From CAVYXF01 sp963772335 (lineage in GTDB: Bacteria; Pseudomonadota; Alphaproteobacteria; Rhizobiales; Rhodomicrobiaceae), in NCBI GenBank assembly GCA_963772335.1, contig CAVYXF010000001.1, positions 372,001-436,000 on the forward strand: a DNA stretch of 64,000 bases. The letters are read 5' to 3'. The notes under the pieces are model-generated. The model was given only the letters and a program-made list of their open reading frames with translations. It searched no databases and had not been told where the DNA came from. Below are positions 50,949 through 58,843 of this stretch, piece after piece (position 1 is the stretch's first letter; each line of letters starts with the position of its first letter). The position numbers and the translations under genes are program-made.

Positions 50949-52006
50949 GCCGCCCCTGCGAGCCGCGGCCGTCCGGCACGGGCGAGGCGCTGATACACCG
51001 CGAGGTAGGCGGATGTCATCGCCGCGAGCGAGAACCGCTCCCGGGCCACGGCGCGGCACGCCTCCGGCTCGATTTCGGGCGCTTTCGCCATCGCCGCCGC
51101 CATCTCCTCCACCGTCTCGACGAGGAAGCCGGTCCGGCCATGCGTGATAGTCTCGGGCAATGCGCCGCGCCGAAAGGCAATGACCGGAGTGCCGGCTGCC
51201 AGCGCCTCCCGGGCGACGAGCGAGCTGGTCTCCGCGACGAGGGACGGGATCACCAGGCATTGCGCCGCGGCGAGAAGACGGCGCTTCCGGGCAAGGCCGA
51301 CAGGTCCGAGAAAGCGGCGATGACCATCGAGCATGGGGCGCACCTCCTCCTCGAAATAGCGCTGGTGGTCGGGATAGGGGAACACCTCGCCGCCGATCAG
51401 CAGCGGCATAGCTGCGCGTTTCGCCGCTTCGATGGCAAGATGCAAGCCTTTCTCCGGGCAAATGCGCGAGAGCAGGAGGGCGAAGCGGCGCTTGGCGTGC
51501 GCCGGCGGAAGGTTCGGGACGGCAACGCCATTGCGGATCGGCGGCAGCACGAACGGGCTGTCACCGAGGTCCTCATGTTGGCTTTGCGAGACGCCCTGCA
51601 CCCAGGTGCCCGGCCTCTCGGGCTGCAGCGCTTGAGGCGGATACCAACCAACCGGCAGGTGCAGTGTCGCCAGCACCGGCGGGCCGGGCGGAGGTAGATA
51701 ACTGTGAAAATCGACGCCATGCAGATGCACAACATCGACACGGCTGCACTCCAGAACACCGACGATCGCCGTGCCGTGCCGCTCGCGGGCGCGGGCAACC
51801 GCCTGTTCGTCGAGGACACCGGCAACCGAGGGAACAGCTACCAGCTCGCCGGCAGTCTGCGATCCTTCACAGGCTATGACGATGGAGCGATGCCCTGCGT
51901 CGACCAGTGCGCGGTCAATCTGCGTGAGCACCTGCTCGGCGCCGCCCACCGCATCCGGCCCGACGGGCGCGAGCGGATAGGCCACGCTGAGGACTGTCAG
52001 CGTCAC
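50945..52006 (-). CDS. GT4-family glycosyltransferase (second)
   Basis: A 353-residue GT-B enzyme of family 4. N-terminal part: G-P-D-A-V-G-G-A-E-Q-V-L and V-V-H-L-H-G-V-D-F; C-terminal part: L-L-S-R-I-C-P-E-K-G-L-H-L-A and the E-T-S-S-L-V-A-R-E motif (E-x7-E). The start is taken as the GTG at 52006 because it overlaps the preceding TGA by 4 bases (GTGA), as at most junctions in this cluster; an opening upstream to 52081 is possible but has no support. MshA, which glycosylates inositol phosphate, belongs to the same family. Confidence 0.86.
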   Translation of the reverse strand: MTLTVLSVAYPLAPVGPDAVGGAEQVLTQIDRALVDAGHRSIVIACEGSQTAGELVAVPSVAGVLDEQAVARARERHGTAIVGVLECSRVDVVHLHGVDFHSYLPPPGPPVLATLHLPVGWYPPQALQPERPGTWVQGVSQSQHEDLGDSPFVLPPIRNGVAVPNLPPAHAKRRFALLLSRICPEKGLHLAIEAAKRAAMPLLIGGEVFPYPDHQRYFEEEVRPMLDGHRRFLGPVGLARKRRLLAAAQCLVIPSLVAETSSLVAREALAAGTPVIAFRRGALPETITHGRTGFLVETVEEMAAAMAKAPEIEPEACRAVARERFSLAAMTSAYLAVYQRLARAGRPRLAGAA

Positions 52007-52860
52007 ACCTGCGCTCCAAGGCCGAGATCGGCGAGAGCAGCCCGGGTCAGGGCGCGCCAGCGCTCGCCATCCATTCCCCAATCATGCTTCTCGTAGAGGA
52101 GCCGGCCGCCATTGGGCAGCTCGGAAAACTGATAGCCTGGCGCCGGGCGGAATCGCTCGACATCAATGTGGAACGCCTCCAGCACCGACCTTTGGGTGGC
52201 ATGTGCGGCGATCATCTGGCGCTTGCGGGCCTGCTCTTCAGCGCTCAGCGGGATCGCGATCTGCAGGCTCATGCCGTCCGGGCGGAACTGCTGATAAATC
52301 GTGGTAAAGGTGTTGAGCCGATAGAACGGCATCTCCATGATGAGCATTGGCCGGCGGGCTGCGATGAGCTTGGCGGCTGCGTGAACGGCAAAGGCTGTGG
52401 CATCGTGATCGGGGTGGCCGCCTTCATAGGCATGGGTCAGCAGCACCGAGATGCCCCGCTCGTCGCAGATGGCCGCAAGGCGCTCGGCGAGAACGGCAAG
52501 GTTGAGTGCCGCCTGCTGGTCGGCGACGGCGAGCCTTACCAGGCGTTCCTCGCTGACGCCGGCGAGGGTAAGTGCGCTGCGAAGCTCGGCAAGGCGGGCA
52601 GCGCCATAGTCCTGGGCGGTGGCAAAACCATAAGCACGAGCATCGGCGAGATTGCGGGGCGCGCCGTCCGTCACCACGATCACGCTCGCGCCTTTAAGCC
52701 GGGCAAGCAGCGCGCCGCATCCGATCGTCTCGTCATCGGGATGGGCGACGACGACGGCAAGATGATCGGCCAAAATCTCGCCGTGCGCGGGGTCCATTAG
52801 CCCGTCGAAGAAGTCACCGCGCAGTGCACCAATATCAGCTGGGCGCGAGATCGGCATCAT
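52003..52860 (-). CDS. PIG-L (LmbE-like) deacetylase
   Basis: A 285-residue zinc-dependent deacetylase. The metal site V-V-A-H-P-D-D-E-T-I-G-C-G lies near residue 38 and the second site T-H-A-Y-E-G-G-H-P-D-H-D further on. PIG-L enzymes remove the acetyl group from N-acetylglucosamine attached to inositol (PIG-L, MshB) or to malate (BshB). No signal peptide, so cytoplasmic. The ATG at 52860 follows GGGAG by 6 bases and overlaps the upstream gene by 26 bases; the next codon is also ATG. Confidence 0.92.
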   Translation of the reverse strand: MMPISRPADIGALRGDFFDGLMDPAHGEILADHLAVVVAHPDDETIGCGALLARLKGASVIVVTDGAPRNLADARAYGFATAQDYGAARLAELRSALTLAGVSEERLVRLAVADQQAALNLAVLAERLAAICDERGISVLLTHAYEGGHPDHDATAFAVHAAAKLIAARRPMLIMEMPFYRLNTFTTIYQQFRPDGMSLQIAIPLSAEEQARKRQMIAAHATQRSVLEAFHIDVERFRPAPGYQFSELPNGGRLLYEKHDWGMDGERWRALTRAALADLGLGAQV

Positions 52861-53800
52861 AACCGGCTCCCATTCGTGAGAGCGTTCTGATCTGCGGCTC
52901 GGAATTATACACCCGGCCAGCGTAACGTTCGACCATGGACGCGCAGAATGCAGCAAACTCCTCCTTAACCTGTGGCGCGCTGGTGTGATGCGGAGCGATG
53001 CCGCGATGCTCGGGCGTGAAGCAGAAGGTGACGGTCACGTCGAAATCGGCGAGCGCCTCCATCTGCCTGTCGAACCAGGCGAGCGCATTCGGGCGGAAGC
53101 TGTCGGCCCAGGAGAGCCCAGTGCGCAGATAGCGCACGCCAAGCCGCTTCATCCAGGCAACCGCCTCCTCAAGCCGGTGATCCTCGAAATGGAACCATTG
53201 GCACAGGCCTATCTCGCTGGCATAGCACGCATAGGCGTCGATCCCTGGCTTGGGCGAGCCGTCCTCGCGCAGCAGGCCCATATAGAAATGGCGGTAATAG
53301 GAGGAGCCTTCCGCCTCGCGGTGGCGGGTGGTCGCTCCCCAGGCGAGCGGCAGGTCATAGAGGCTGTACCAGTGAATGCGCGGCGCGCGCCCGATCAGCA
53401 GCTCGGCCGTGCGCTTCACGCCCCAAGCCTGCACCTCCTCCGCGCCAAAGCTCGACACGCCGACCTCGGTTACCCAGATCGGCAGGTCAGTTACGGTGCG
53501 GATCTCCTCTAGCTTGGCCGGCCATTCATGGATTTGCCACAGGTTCCAGTCGAGCGGGAAGCCGTGCACGGCAACAACATCGATATGATCCAGGACGCCG
53601 TAGCCGGTGAGCCGGGCGATAAAGGCCGGGTCGATTGGCGAGATGCCGCCGAGCACGCGTGGCAGGCGCGAATTTACTGACCGGATCGCCTCACCAGCAC
53701 TGATCGCCATCTCGGCAAAGCGCGTCCACTCCGGATCGACTTCCGGGTCCCAATGGGACTTGTTGTTCGGCTCGTTCCAGATCATGGCTGCTTCGATCAT
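52835..53800 (-). CDS. clan GH-A-type glycosidase, beta-xylosidase-like
   Basis: A 321-residue TIM-barrel protein resembling GH39-like glycosidases. The acid/base Glu is probably in I-W-N-E-P-N-N near residue 10 and the nucleophile in I-W-V-T-E-V-G near residue 115. The second part contains a curious repeat of the fold start with F-H-F-E-D-H-R and L-G-V-R-Y-L-R-T-G-L-S-W, which usually comes before the N-E-P motif, so the barrel looks circularly permuted or composed of two partial units. No signal peptide. The ATG at 53800 overlaps the methyltransferase stop by 4 bases. Its role in a biosynthetic cluster is unclear. Confidence 0.75.
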   Translation of the reverse strand: MIEAAMIWNEPNNKSHWDPEVDPEWTRFAEMAISAGEAIRSVNSRLPRVLGGISPIDPAFIARLTGYGVLDHIDVVAVHGFPLDWNLWQIHEWPAKLEEIRTVTDLPIWVTEVGVSSFGAEEVQAWGVKRTAELLIGRAPRIHWYSLYDLPLAWGATTRHREAEGSSYYRHFYMGLLREDGSPKPGIDAYACYASEIGLCQWFHFEDHRLEEAVAWMKRLGVRYLRTGLSWADSFRPNALAWFDRQMEALADFDVTVTFCFTPEHRGIAPHHTSAPQVKEEFAAFCASMVERYAGRVYNSEPQIRTLSRMGAGYDADLAPS

Positions 53801-54558
53801 GCGCGCGTTCCTCTCGCCGGATAGACAGCCGCACTTGGCACCGGTGCCACGCTGCGGCGGCAGATATAGACCTCCTGCTCGGGGTGGTCGGTGATCTCGA
53901 AACCGGCGCTGCGCAGCATCGCCTCGGCGCAGGCGGCGTTCGGCGCCCACCAATTGGTTGGATCGTGCGAATAGCGGTGCTCGATGAAATGCAGCTTGGG
54001 ATAGCCGGGCTCGTCGAAATGCTCGGTTTCCTTGAAATCGTAGTCCGGCTGGACCGCGGCCACCGCCGTGCTGCCGCGCTGCATGGACTGGAAGATCATA
54101 AGGTCATCGGCGACGTGCTCGTGGATGAGGTCGAGCGCGAGCAGCGGATGGCGCAGATGATAGAGCACGCCCATGAAGAGCACGATATTGAAGCGCTCGC
54201 CAATCGCACCGACGTCATAGACCGAAAGCCTGGCGAACTCGATATCGAGGCCGCTCACCTCGGCGGCAAAGCGCGCCTGGGCCAGATAGTCCTCATCGAA
54301 ATCGATGCCGAGCACCCGCGCTGCACCCCGGCGCTTCATCTCGATGGAATAGAAGCCGGCATTGCAGCCGATATCGAGGACCGTGCTGCCGCTCAAGTCC
54401 GCCGGGATAGCGTGGGCGAAACGCTGCCATTTCACCGCCGGATAGTTGCCCAGGAAATGGTTCGGCGCCGTCGACACCCCGTCCAGCTCGAGATTGTGGA
54501 ACCAGGGACCGAGCGCTTCGACGCGCGCTTGAATTTCGCTGGTGGAGAGATGTGCCAT
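53797..54558 (-). CDS. SAM-dependent methyltransferase (DUF1698/Rta_06860-like)
   Basis: A 253-residue class I methyltransferase with V-L-D-I-G-C-N-A-G-F-Y-S (SAM site), G-I-D-F-D, and L-F-M-G-V-L-Y-H-L-R-H-P, the last being typical of the CmoB/DUF1698 group. The N-terminal F-H-N-L-E-L-D-G-V-S-T segment also matches that group. I recall, without being able to check, that a family of this kind ('Rta_06860') is known from similar clusters. The start at 54558 lies 5 bases from the upstream stop. It is likely to methylate a carbohydrate intermediate rather than tRNA, by context. Confidence 0.85.
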   Translation of the reverse strand: MAHLSTSEIQARVEALGPWFHNLELDGVSTAPNHFLGNYPAVKWQRFAHAIPADLSGSTVLDIGCNAGFYSIEMKRRGAARVLGIDFDEDYLAQARFAAEVSGLDIEFARLSVYDVGAIGERFNIVLFMGVLYHLRHPLLALDLIHEHVADDLMIFQSMQRGSTAVAAVQPDYDFKETEHFDEPGYPKLHFIEHRYSHDPTNWWAPNAACAEAMLRSAGFEITDHPEQEVYICRRSVAPVPSAAVYPARGTRA

Positions 54559-54563
54559 GGCTT

Positions 54564-55388
54564 TCAGGACACCTGCGCTTTTGCCGGCATGGGATCGAGC
54601 CGGGGGGCCGGCGTCGCTGCCTGTGCGGCGAGGCGCAGATTGCGCGCCCTGCCCTGCCCCCGCTCTGCCATTTCGGTGAGGAGGCCGATCGCCGCTCGGT
54701 AGCCGTTCAGCGTGCCGACATCGACATAGGCCTGCCCGCCCTTCACGCCGACGGCCTGGCCGCCTTGCGCGAGGTAAGCATTGACCAATGTGCCGATGAA
54801 TTCGTCGGTGCGCTCGCGCGCCAGCCACAGCGCATGAAGCGCAACGAACGCTTTGCCCGGCATCTTGAAGGCGCCCCAGACCCAATTCGAGGCGGCGCCA
54901 TGCTGCTTGACCTGGATCTCGCGCACGCGCTCACCCTCATCAAGCACGACGGCATCGAACAGCTCCGGCCGCTCCACCGGGAAAAGCAGGAAGGAGAGGA
55001 GATCGTCGGGAAGTTCGAGCAGAGCACTTTCCGGAAACCAGATGGTATCGGGAAGGCCGACCAGCACCGCCTCATCTTCCCCGATAACGGTGTGGGCCCG
55101 AAAGATCGCGTCGCACAGGCCCGCCGCATCGGGCTGGATCACGTAGGCAATCTCAGCCCCGCCAAAAGCGGCGCCGAAATATTCCATGATGTCGGATTTG
55201 CCCGGCGAGATGACGAAGCAGATCTTATCCGCGCCGCCCAGGATCATGCGCTCCAGGAGATATTCGCTGACCGCGCAGGGACGCTCGGTCTCACCGTCCA
55301 GCCTGCTGCCGACAGGCAGCAATTCCTTCGAAAATGCCAGTGGCTGAATGCGGCTACCCCGCCCCGCCGCCGGTACGATGCCCCACAT
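54564..55388 (-). CDS. sugar-1-phosphate nucleotidyltransferase
   Basis: A 274-residue enzyme of the RmlA/GalU type. The nucleotide-binding signature is G-I-V-P-A-A-G-R-G-S-R-I with a following K-E-L-L-P-V-G; V-G-L-P-D-T-I-W-F replaces the usual L-G-D-D metal region, and Y-V-D-V-G-T-L-N-G-Y is near the C-terminus. It would make a dTDP-, UDP- or CDP-sugar for the glycosyltransferases and epimerases of the cluster. The base specificity is not visible. It starts 2 bases after the CgeB-like copy D stop. Confidence 0.88.
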   Translation of the reverse strand: MWGIVPAAGRGSRIQPLAFSKELLPVGSRLDGETERPCAVSEYLLERMILGGADKICFVISPGKSDIMEYFGAAFGGAEIAYVIQPDAAGLCDAIFRAHTVIGEDEAVLVGLPDTIWFPESALLELPDDLLSFLLFPVERPELFDAVVLDEGERVREIQVKQHGAASNWVWGAFKMPGKAFVALHALWLARERTDEFIGTLVNAYLAQGGQAVGVKGGQAYVDVGTLNGYRAAIGLLTEMAERGQGRARNLRLAAQAATPAPRLDPMPAKAQVS

Positions 55389-55390
55389 GC

Positions 55391-56491
55391 TTACGTCTCC
55401 GCCATCTTCAGATCCGGGATCGCGCCGTGCCTAGCCGCCTCGCAAAGCGCGATCAGCTCACCTGCCCGCCTTGCCGAGCTGTGCTCGGCGAGGGTGCGCT
55501 CGCGTGCGGCGTTCGCGAGGCGTTTCGCCTCCACCTCCGATAGCCCCAGCGCGGCAATTGTGTCCTCGGTTCCATGCGCGATGAGGACTTCCGAACCGGG
55601 CGCATAGAATGTGCCGAGCCCCTCCCAGTTATCCGAGATCAGCGCCGTACCGCAGGCCGCGGCCTCGAACAGCCTGCCGGAAGGGCACCAGCCCATATCG
55701 GCCATATCGCGTCGCGTGACGTTCAGAGTAAAGGGCGAGGACGAGAAGAACGCCGGATGCTCGGCCGGGGGCAGATGGCGCACAAAGAAGATGTTCTGCG
55801 CCCAGGGAAAGTCCGTCGGATATTGGGCGCCCCCGATCACGAAGCGCATCTGCGGCCGGCGACGCGCCGCCTCAACGAACAGCTTCTCGAGCGCTGCCTG
55901 ACGGTCCGCGGCATAGGTGCCGAGATAAGAGAGGTGAGAGGCATATTGCGGAGCGGGCGGGGCCGGCCGGTGCACCTCCGGATCGACATGGCCATAAAGG
56001 GGTGCAACCCGCTGTGCACCGAGCCGCGATTGCAGCTCGGCAAGCGCCCTGCCGCCGGTATAGCTGAGCACGAGATCGAAGCCGGCAAGGCCGTTCGGTC
56101 CGATATAGGGGAGCGCTTCGCCCCGCTGGAGCCGCGAGAGCGTGACCGGCGTATCGAGATCGTAGAACACCGTGAGCCCGCGCGAGGCAGAGAGAATGAG
56201 GTCTCCCGCGGCGATGCCGTCGGGGCAATAGGAGGTGACAATGGCGATGTCGCTGTCGGCTGTCTCCATCAGCGCGCGGGTGCGGATCGTGTGCCAGTCG
56301 GAATAGAACAGGAGATCGCCGCCGGGGATCTCATAGAGATCGCGGTTGCCGGCGTAATAGGGCACGTCGCGCTCGAAGAACACCACCTGGTGCCCCATGG
56401 CGGTCAGGGCGCGCGTGAGGCCGCGCCACAACGTGGCGTGGCCGTTCCCCCAGGAAGACGAGATCGTCAGACCGAAGATGACGATCTTCAT
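55391..56491 (-). CDS. CgeB-like glycosyltransferase (copy D)
   Basis: A 366-residue GT-B-fold protein opening I-V-I-F-G-L-T-I-S-S-S-W-G-N-G-H-A-T and F-F-E-R-D-V-P-Y-Y, nearly the same as copy A at the other end of the cluster. The donor domain has G-R-L-F-E-A-A-A-C-G-T-A-L-I-S-D-N-W and the middle has H-L-S-Y-L-G-T-Y-A-A-D-R-Q. Start overlaps the preceding phosphatase stop by 4 bases. Copies A and D are likely products of a duplication within the cluster. Confidence 0.84.
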   Translation of the reverse strand: MKIVIFGLTISSSWGNGHATLWRGLTRALTAMGHQVVFFERDVPYYAGNRDLYEIPGGDLLFYSDWHTIRTRALMETADSDIAIVTSYCPDGIAAGDLILSASRGLTVFYDLDTPVTLSRLQRGEALPYIGPNGLAGFDLVLSYTGGRALAELQSRLGAQRVAPLYGHVDPEVHRPAPPAPQYASHLSYLGTYAADRQAALEKLFVEAARRRPQMRFVIGGAQYPTDFPWAQNIFFVRHLPPAEHPAFFSSSPFTLNVTRRDMADMGWCPSGRLFEAAACGTALISDNWEGLGTFYAPGSEVLIAHGTEDTIAALGLSEVEAKRLANAARERTLAEHSSARRAGELIALCEAARHGAIPDLKMAET

Positions 56492-57084
56492 GCAGCCACC
56501 CTTTCGTTGAGGCCTGCAATGCGCATGCGGCCATCGGCAAAGACAAGCTGGCTGATCGAGGCCGGATCGATATCGATGCGGGCGTAAGCGTTCGCCGGCA
56601 AACTGAGATAATGGAGGATGGCAGAACGGATCGGCTCGGCATGGGAGACGAGCACGAAGCGCCCACCTGCCCCCGTGCTCAGGCAACGCGCGATATGCCC
56701 GGTGACGCGGGCCGTCAAGCCGGCCATAGTCTCACCGGCAGGCGTCGCCGCACTGTCGCGCTCGGCGTTCCAACTCCGCCAATCCGGTTCGCTCTCTAGC
56801 GCCTCGAAGCTCTTCCCTGACCAAGAGCCGAAATCCACCTCATCCAGCGCATCGATCACCTCGATGGTAACACCGCAGCGCTGGGCAATTGGCCTTGCAG
56901 TTTCCAGTGTACGGTGCTGCGGGCTTGCGTGAACGGCGGTGACGCCTTCCCGCTCCAGGCGCTCGGCCAGGCGCTCAGCCTGAGCATGTCCCTTATCGGT
57001 GAGCGAAACGCCCGGCATGCGGCCGGCCAGCATTCCCGTTCCGAGACCGTGGATGGCGTGGCGGACGAGGAAGAACATCGTCAC
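56488..57084 (-). CDS. histidine phosphatase (phosphoglycerate mutase-like)
   Basis: A 198-residue protein of the histidine phosphatase superfamily. The catalytic L-V-R-H-A-I-H-G is at the N-terminus, H-A-S-P-Q-H-R-T-L-E-T-A and the second catalytic histidine in L-V-S-H-A-E-P are in place. It would remove phosphate from a small molecule, for example a glycosyl-inositol phosphate. Start is uncertain: GTG at 57084 (8 bases after GGGGG) is preferred, with ATG at 57078 and TTG at 57090 as alternatives. It lies 15 bases after the ino1 stop. Confidence 0.85.
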   Translation of the reverse strand: MTMFFLVRHAIHGLGTGMLAGRMPGVSLTDKGHAQAERLAERLEREGVTAVHASPQHRTLETARPIAQRCGVTIEVIDALDEVDFGSWSGKSFEALESEPDWRSWNAERDSAATPAGETMAGLTARVTGHIARCLSTGAGGRFVLVSHAEPIRSAILHYLSLPANAYARIDIDPASISQLVFADGRMRIAGLNERVAA

Positions 57085-57099
57085 GGGCAAAGCCCCCGC

Positions 57100-58195
57100 T
57101 CAGTTGGCGCCGCGGATGAACTGCATGCAGCGCTCGCGCGCCTCGTGATCGGAAAATTGCTGAGGCGGCGACTTCATAAAGTAGCTCGAAGGGCCGGTAA
57201 GCGCCCCGCCTATGCCGCGGTCGAGCGCGAGCTTGGCGCAGCGCACCGCATCGATGACGACGCCGGCGGAATTGGGCGAGTCCCACACCTCCAGCTTGAG
57301 CTCCAGCGCCAGCGGCGCGCCGCCGAACGCCGTGCCTTCCATGCGGATATAGGCGATTTTCTTGTCCGAAAGCCACGGCACGTGATCGCTCGGGCCGATA
57401 TGGATGTCCTCACCGGCAAGCGGAATATCGAGCTGGCTGTTCACCGATTGGGTTTTCGAGATTTTCTTCGATTCCAGCCGCTGGCGCTCCAGCATGTTCT
57501 TGAAGTCGGCATTGCCGCCGAAATTGAGCTGGTAGGTGCGGTCGAGCCGTACGCCGCGCTCGCGGAACAGATTGGCGAGCATACGGTGGACGATGGTCGC
57601 GCCGACCTGGCTCTTGATATCGTCGCCGATCAGGGGCAGGCCGCGCTCCTCGAAGCGGCGGCGCCAGCCCTCATTGGAGGCGATGAATACCGGCACGCAG
57701 TTCACGAAAGCGCAGCCTGCCTCCAGCGCCTGCTCGACATAAAATTCAGTGGCGCGCTGCGAACCGACGGGAAGATAGGAGATGACGATATCGGTCGAGC
57801 TGCGCTGCAGGATTTCACTCACCGGGGCGGTCGAGCGCTTCCGACTCCGCCACGCTGTCGCGCAGATATTCGCCCAGCCCGTCGAGGGTTGGGCCGCGCT
57901 GGACAATAACGCCGGTCAAGGGCACGTCGGCAAAACGGTCGGCATTATTCGGCGAAGCAAAGATCGCCTCGCCGACATCGCGGCCGACTTTGGCCGCATT
58001 CACGTCGAAGGCAGCGGAGAGTTTGATATCGGAGGGCCGATAGCCGCCGATTTCGGCATTCATCAGTCCCGCATCGGGCGCGTTGCCTGCCGGCCGGCCA
58101 TAATAGCTGAGCCCCTGGACGAGGGAGGAAGCGCAATTTCCCACCCCGACAACGGCTATTCGAACATCGCGGGGCGAGGCGGGGGCAGCTTCCAT
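57100..58195 (-). pseudogene. ino1: myo-inositol-3-phosphate synthase, interrupted by one frameshift
   Basis: Two adjoining frames together make one archaeal/actinobacterial-type inositol-3-phosphate synthase of about 365 residues. It turns glucose 6-phosphate into inositol 3-phosphate using NAD. The first frame (58195 to 57815) holds V-V-G-V-G-N-C-A-S-S-L, the NAD site; the second (to 57100) holds S-Y-L-P-V-G-S, N-F-G-G-N-A-D-F-K-N-M and K-K-I-S-K-T-Q-S-V. The shift lies at a GGGG run (57824-57827, plus strand): removing one base joins the frames into A-L-D-R-P-V-S-E-I-L. It may be a real mutation, a sequencing slip, or programmed. Start ATG at 58195 follows AGGA by 8 bases. Confidence 0.85.
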
Positions 58196-58411
58196 ATTGG
58201 ATTTCCTAAATGAGTTCGATGCACGGCACGCAAGGTGTGAGGCTCCCGCTTAAGTCGAGGTGCCCTGACAACGAACGTTAAAGCCCTGCCGGAGTTCCAT
58301 TTTGTTAATGCGGGCACTTACCTTCGAGCGAGAAGGTGAGGGAACCGAACCCGCTGCTTGCGCACTTCACTCTATGCGGGCCAAGCCCGGCGCCTTTTTG
58401 GAGGACAGCAG

Positions 58412-58795
58412 ATGTCTGAAGGGAAAACCACCACCGATCATGACGAGATCCGCCGCTGGGCCGAGGAGCGCGGCGGCGTTCCATCGAGCGTGAAAGGCAC
58501 CGCCAAGGGCGGCAAGAAGCACGCCGAGCACGCCGGAATCCTTCGCCTCGATTTTGAGCCACGTGACGCCGAACTGGAAGAGATTTCCTGGGAGGAGTTC
58601 TTCGATAAATTCGATAAGGAGAAGCTCGCCTTCCTTTATCAGGAGGAGACGGCTGGCGGCGACACGAGCCGCTTCCACAAATTCATCAACCGCTCCACGG
58701 CCAGCAAGAGTGCGGGCAGTAGCAAGAGCGGGAGCCGCGCTAAAAGCGGCAGCACGACGGCGAGTAGCAGCCGCAAGAAGGCGAACGCAAAGTAA
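58412..58795 (+). CDS. small charged protein of unknown function
   Basis: A 127-residue protein without signal or membrane segment. The first 90 residues carry a conserved-looking core: H-D-E-I-R-R-W-A-E-E-R-G-G-V-P, I-L-R-L-D-F-E, E-E-I-S-W-E-E-F-F-D-K-F-D-K-E-K-L-A and R-F-H-K-F-I-N-R. The last 35 residues are Ser, Lys, Ala, Gly, Arg rich and probably disordered. Relatives are common in proteobacteria and often mislabelled as branching enzymes; no catalytic motif is visible. The ATG at 58412 follows GGAGGA by 6 bases. It diverges from ino1. Confidence 0.8.
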   Translation: MSEGKTTTDHDEIRRWAEERGGVPSSVKGTAKGGKKHAEHAGILRLDFEPRDAELEEISWEEFFDKFDKEKLAFLYQEETAGGDTSRFHKFINRSTASKSAGSSKSGSRAKSGSTTASSSRKKANAK

Positions 58796-58843
58796 GAAGC
58801 GTGCGCCGCTGATGGCGTTGCCCCGGTCGACACGCTCGGAGCA

